Source: JAAYDI01 sp052034005 (lineage in GTDB: Bacteria; Planctomycetota; Planctomycetia; Pirellulales; Pirellulaceae). Taken from it: 64,000 nucleotides of DNA. Numbering within the stretch: the stretch's first letter is position 1; the number at the start of each line of letters is the position of its first letter. Below are positions 62,384 through 64,000 of this stretch, piece after piece. Below the pieces are notes generated by a model. That model had not been told where the DNA came from and made no database searches. It saw only the letters and a program-made list of their open reading frames with translations. The DNA lies in assembly GCA_052034005.1 (NCBI GenBank), contig JBPOJB010000061.1, positions 13,881 through 77,880 of the forward strand, written 5' to 3'. The position numbers and the translations under genes are program-made.

Positions 62384-62890
62384 TCACAGCGACTTCAGGC
62401 AGGACAAGGCGGCCTCGTAGTCCGGCTCCTGGGTGATCTCGGGCACGAGTTGCACACAGGCCACCGCGCCACCCGCGTCGATGGCGATCACGGCACGCGC
62501 GAACAATCCCGCGAGCGGCCCGTCCACCAGCCGCACTCCGTAGGCTTGTCCGAACGAATCGTCACGCATCTCCGAGAGCATCGTCACGTTCGCAATGCCC
62601 TCGGCCCCGCAGAAACGCGCCTGTGCAAACGGCAGGTCTCGCGAAATACAGAGCACTTTCACGTTGGGAAGCGACGCGGCCAACTCGTTGAACCGCCGGA
62701 CCGACGCCGCACAGACGCCCGTATCGACGCTGGGAAAGATGTTCAAGACCACGGCCGAACCGGCAAAACTGCTGATCTTCACATCAGCCAGATCGGCGCC
62801 GGTCAGGGTCGCCTCCGGGGCCTTGCTGCCCACCGCCGGGATGTCGCCACAGGTCTGTACGGGACTGCCTTTGAACTTGGTCGATGCCAT
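62384..62890 (-). CDS. tpx: Thiol peroxidase (atypical 2-Cys peroxiredoxin)
   Basis: Thioredoxin-dependent peroxidase for hydroperoxides. The 168-residue product is the standard Tpx length. Peroxidatic Cys60 lies in PSVDTGVCAASVRRFN and resolving Cys94 in ARFCGAEG, matching Tpx spacing (61/95 in E. coli). ATG 62890 is preceded by GGAGA. A four-copy hexamer repeat lies 15 nt upstream of the start. A second peroxiredoxin of a different type is at 1.7-2.3 kb. Confidence 0.95.
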   Translation of the reverse strand: MASTKFKGSPVQTCGDIPAVGSKAPEATLTGADLADVKISSFAGSAVVLNIFPSVDTGVCAASVRRFNELAASLPNVKVLCISRDLPFAQARFCGAEGIANVTMLSEMRDDSFGQAYGVRLVDGPLAGLFARAVIAIDAGGAVACVQLVPEITQEPDYEAALSCLKSL

Positions 62891-62905
62891 CGGTCATTCT
62901 CCGGT

Positions 62906-62929
62906 ATTCTGATTCTGATTCTGATTCTG
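62906..62929 (-). repeat. Four-copy hexanucleotide microsatellite upstream of tpx
   Basis: ATTCTG x4 on the + strand (CAGAAT on the tpx strand), 62906-62929, between the ribosome site and any tpx promoter. Short tandem hexamers can change copy number and alter promoter or leader length. Confidence 0.7.
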
Positions 62930-63086
62930 CAAAATGCCCTGCCCACTCCAGCTCACTACTGCAGATCATTGCAGGCGGCGCGGTTTTGCCAACCCCCGCG
63001 CGGGGAAAAACGCCGGCCGTCGCGGTCTCTCATGGACGCCGCGCCCGCGCCGAGACACTGCCCCGGCTGGTTAACCGCAGGCCCAA

Positions 63087-63492
63087 CGGGCCGCGCGCTG
63101 TGAGGAGGCGGCTGCCAGCGCATCCCCGGTGTGCCTCCGAAGTGCAGCGGTGGGGATGTACGCGCGCGCTCACGCCGTCCGCCTGACGGCGGACTCTGGC
63201 CCTGCGGTTACAGAGACCAGCGGGCCGCGCGCTGTGGGGAGGCGGCTGCCAGCGCATCCCCGGTGTGCCTCCGAAGTGCAGCGGTGGGGATGTAGGCGCG
63301 CGGGCCGCCGTCCGCCTGACGGCGGACTCTGGCCCTGCGGTTACACAGGCCAGCGGGGGACGTGCTGCACAACCATCCGCAACCTGCGCCCAGGCGCCAC
63401 CGTCGTCCGCCGCGGGCTCAGGTGCCAGCCGCCGGTGTCCAGCGCGCGCTCACGCCGTCCGCCTGACGGCGGACTCTGGCCCTGCGGTTACA
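63087..63492 (+). repeat. Tandem and dispersed ~134-bp repeat next to the IS element
   Basis: Two adjacent imperfect copies of about 130-134 bp occupy 63087-63220 and 63221-63352. A third, truncated copy (about 63442-63492) repeats only the last part. Each copy holds a perfect hairpin GTCCGCC-tgac-GGCGGAC and ends CTCTGGCCCTGCGGTTACA. The region (62930-63533) has no protein gene. It may be a local amplified repeat or remnants of a mobile element next to the transposase. Confidence 0.7.
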
Positions 63493-63533
63493 CAGACTAA
63501 GGGCGCACGCGCAAATGAGTTGCCGGAGTGTGA

Positions 63534-64000
63534 CTATTTCGAGTTTGGTAGGATTTGATAGTTCCACTCGGCATGAAAAGCGGCACGGCGGATGCGTATT
63601 GCGGATAGTTGAGTGTTAGAGATGGCTTTCGCCTTTGGGTAGTGCTTGTCGTCGAGCCAGGCATGCACTTCCAAGCCTTCCTTGCTACGCGTGGCCCCAA
63701 TCAGAGTGACCACGATTTCGATCGTCTCCAGGGGAACGCCTTGCCGATTACGGGTGATGTGGCAGAAGAGGCGATGCTCGATCTTGTTCCATTTGCTGGT
63801 GCCCGGCGGGTAGTGGCAGAGCTCGATGGTCATGCCCGTCTCGTTGGCAAACTGCTGCAGAGCCCATCGCCAAAGTCTGGTTCGCGGGCTGTTGCTGCCA
63901 CCACTGTCGGCGGTAATCAACAACCGCGTCGCGCGCGGGTACCGTTTCTTCCCGAGACGCCGCCACCAGCGGCGGATGGCGGCAACGGCAAACTCGGCCG
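63534..64000 (-). CDS. ISAzo13-family transposase, C-terminal part (cut by window edge)
   Basis: The 3' end of a DDE transposase of the ISAzo13 ('Rhodopirellula transposase') type. It enters from beyond the right edge reading AEFAVAAIRRWWRRLGKKRY, then LLITADSGGSNSPRTRLWR (catalytic Asp), LCHYPPGTSKWNKIEHRLF (catalytic Glu) and the C-terminal ALQQFANETGM/NWQILPNSK-like end. The frame is open to position 64000, so the first start-like TTG at 63923 is not the true start. Whether the element is intact cannot be judged here. Confidence 0.9.
   Translation of the reverse strand, partial: AEFAVAAIRRWWRRLGKKRYPRATRLLITADSGGSNSPRTRLWRWALQQFANETGMTIELCHYPPGTSKWNKIEHRLFCHITRNRQGVPLETIEIVVTLIGATRSKEGLEVHAWLDDKHYPKAKAISNTQLSAIRIRRAAFHAEWNYQILPNSK

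Noticed and set aside
63087..63492. Possible CRISPR array in the repeat region
   Set aside because: Units are ~134 bp, only two to three copies, with no short regular spacers and no cas genes.

Overview
The window is GC-rich chromosomal DNA that reads as a member of the Planctomycetota, probably a Pirellula- or Gemmata-like Planctomycetia lineage. The signs are a DUF1559-type prepilin protein, many secreted oxidoreductases and sugar-active enzymes with twin-arginine signals (two Gfo/Idh/MocA proteins, TIM-barrel proteins, a sugar-isomerase-like protein), large cell-surface carbohydrate proteins, and a 'Rhodopirellula-type' (ISAzo13-like) transposase at the right edge. No rRNA operon, CRISPR array, prophage or plasmid module was seen. 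The genus cannot be set from the sequence alone.

Layout. 0-3.4 kb: GGDEF diguanylate cyclase, Flp pilin, and a 2-Cys peroxiredoxin behind an unknown gene. 3.4-7.5 kb: galactose mutarotase with a small unknown gene, a Gfo/Idh/MocA oxidoreductase and a xylose-isomerase-like TIM-barrel protein, the last two with Tat signals. 7.7-9.7 kb: DUF1559 prepilin-like protein and a secreted protein built of eight short repeats. 10-15.6 kb: PfkB kinase, ABC ATPase, and a giant ABC permease fused to an M1-type metallopeptidase. 15.7-18.8 kb: sugar-isomerase-like protein and GH13 amylase. 18.8-19.7 kb: no protein gene, but a strong intrinsic terminator on the + strand. 19.7-31 kb: FadL-like outer membrane protein, HEPN protein, secreted gluzincin-like protein, secreted isoaspartyl methyltransferase fusion, second Gfo/Idh/MocA protein, GH-like barrel protein, MutM, GNAT. 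31-35 kb: 1,346-residue multidomain surface protein. 35-41.7 kb: complete RND efflux operon (adaptor, pump, outer-membrane channel). 41.8-52 kb: polysaccharide block (GH51, GH99-like, alpha/beta hydrolase coupled to a BNR sialidase-like protein, Tat TIM-barrel protein, GH28). 52-53.6 kb: B12-binding radical SAM protein with a promoter and four 11-bp-phased GTAAC repeats. 53.7-61.3 kb: selenocysteine locus. 61.4-64 kb: AlkA-like glycosylase, Tpx, repeats and a partial IS transposase.

The most important region is 53.7-61.3 kb. It carries selB and selA on the minus strand and, divergently, tRNA-Sec(UCA), a membrane-anchored Pro-rich protein, a NapH-like polyferredoxin and an exported protein whose conventional ORF stops at a UGA at 60710-60712. 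Reading through that UGA gives 43 more residues (motif U-G-F-T-C then S-Y-S-W-R-V-P) ending in TAG at 60842-60844. A perfect 7-bp hairpin with a 3-nt loop begins 14 nt after the UGA, placed as a bacterial SECIS would be. The window therefore appears to hold the whole Sec decoding set except selD, together with a client selenoprotein of a family I do not recognise.
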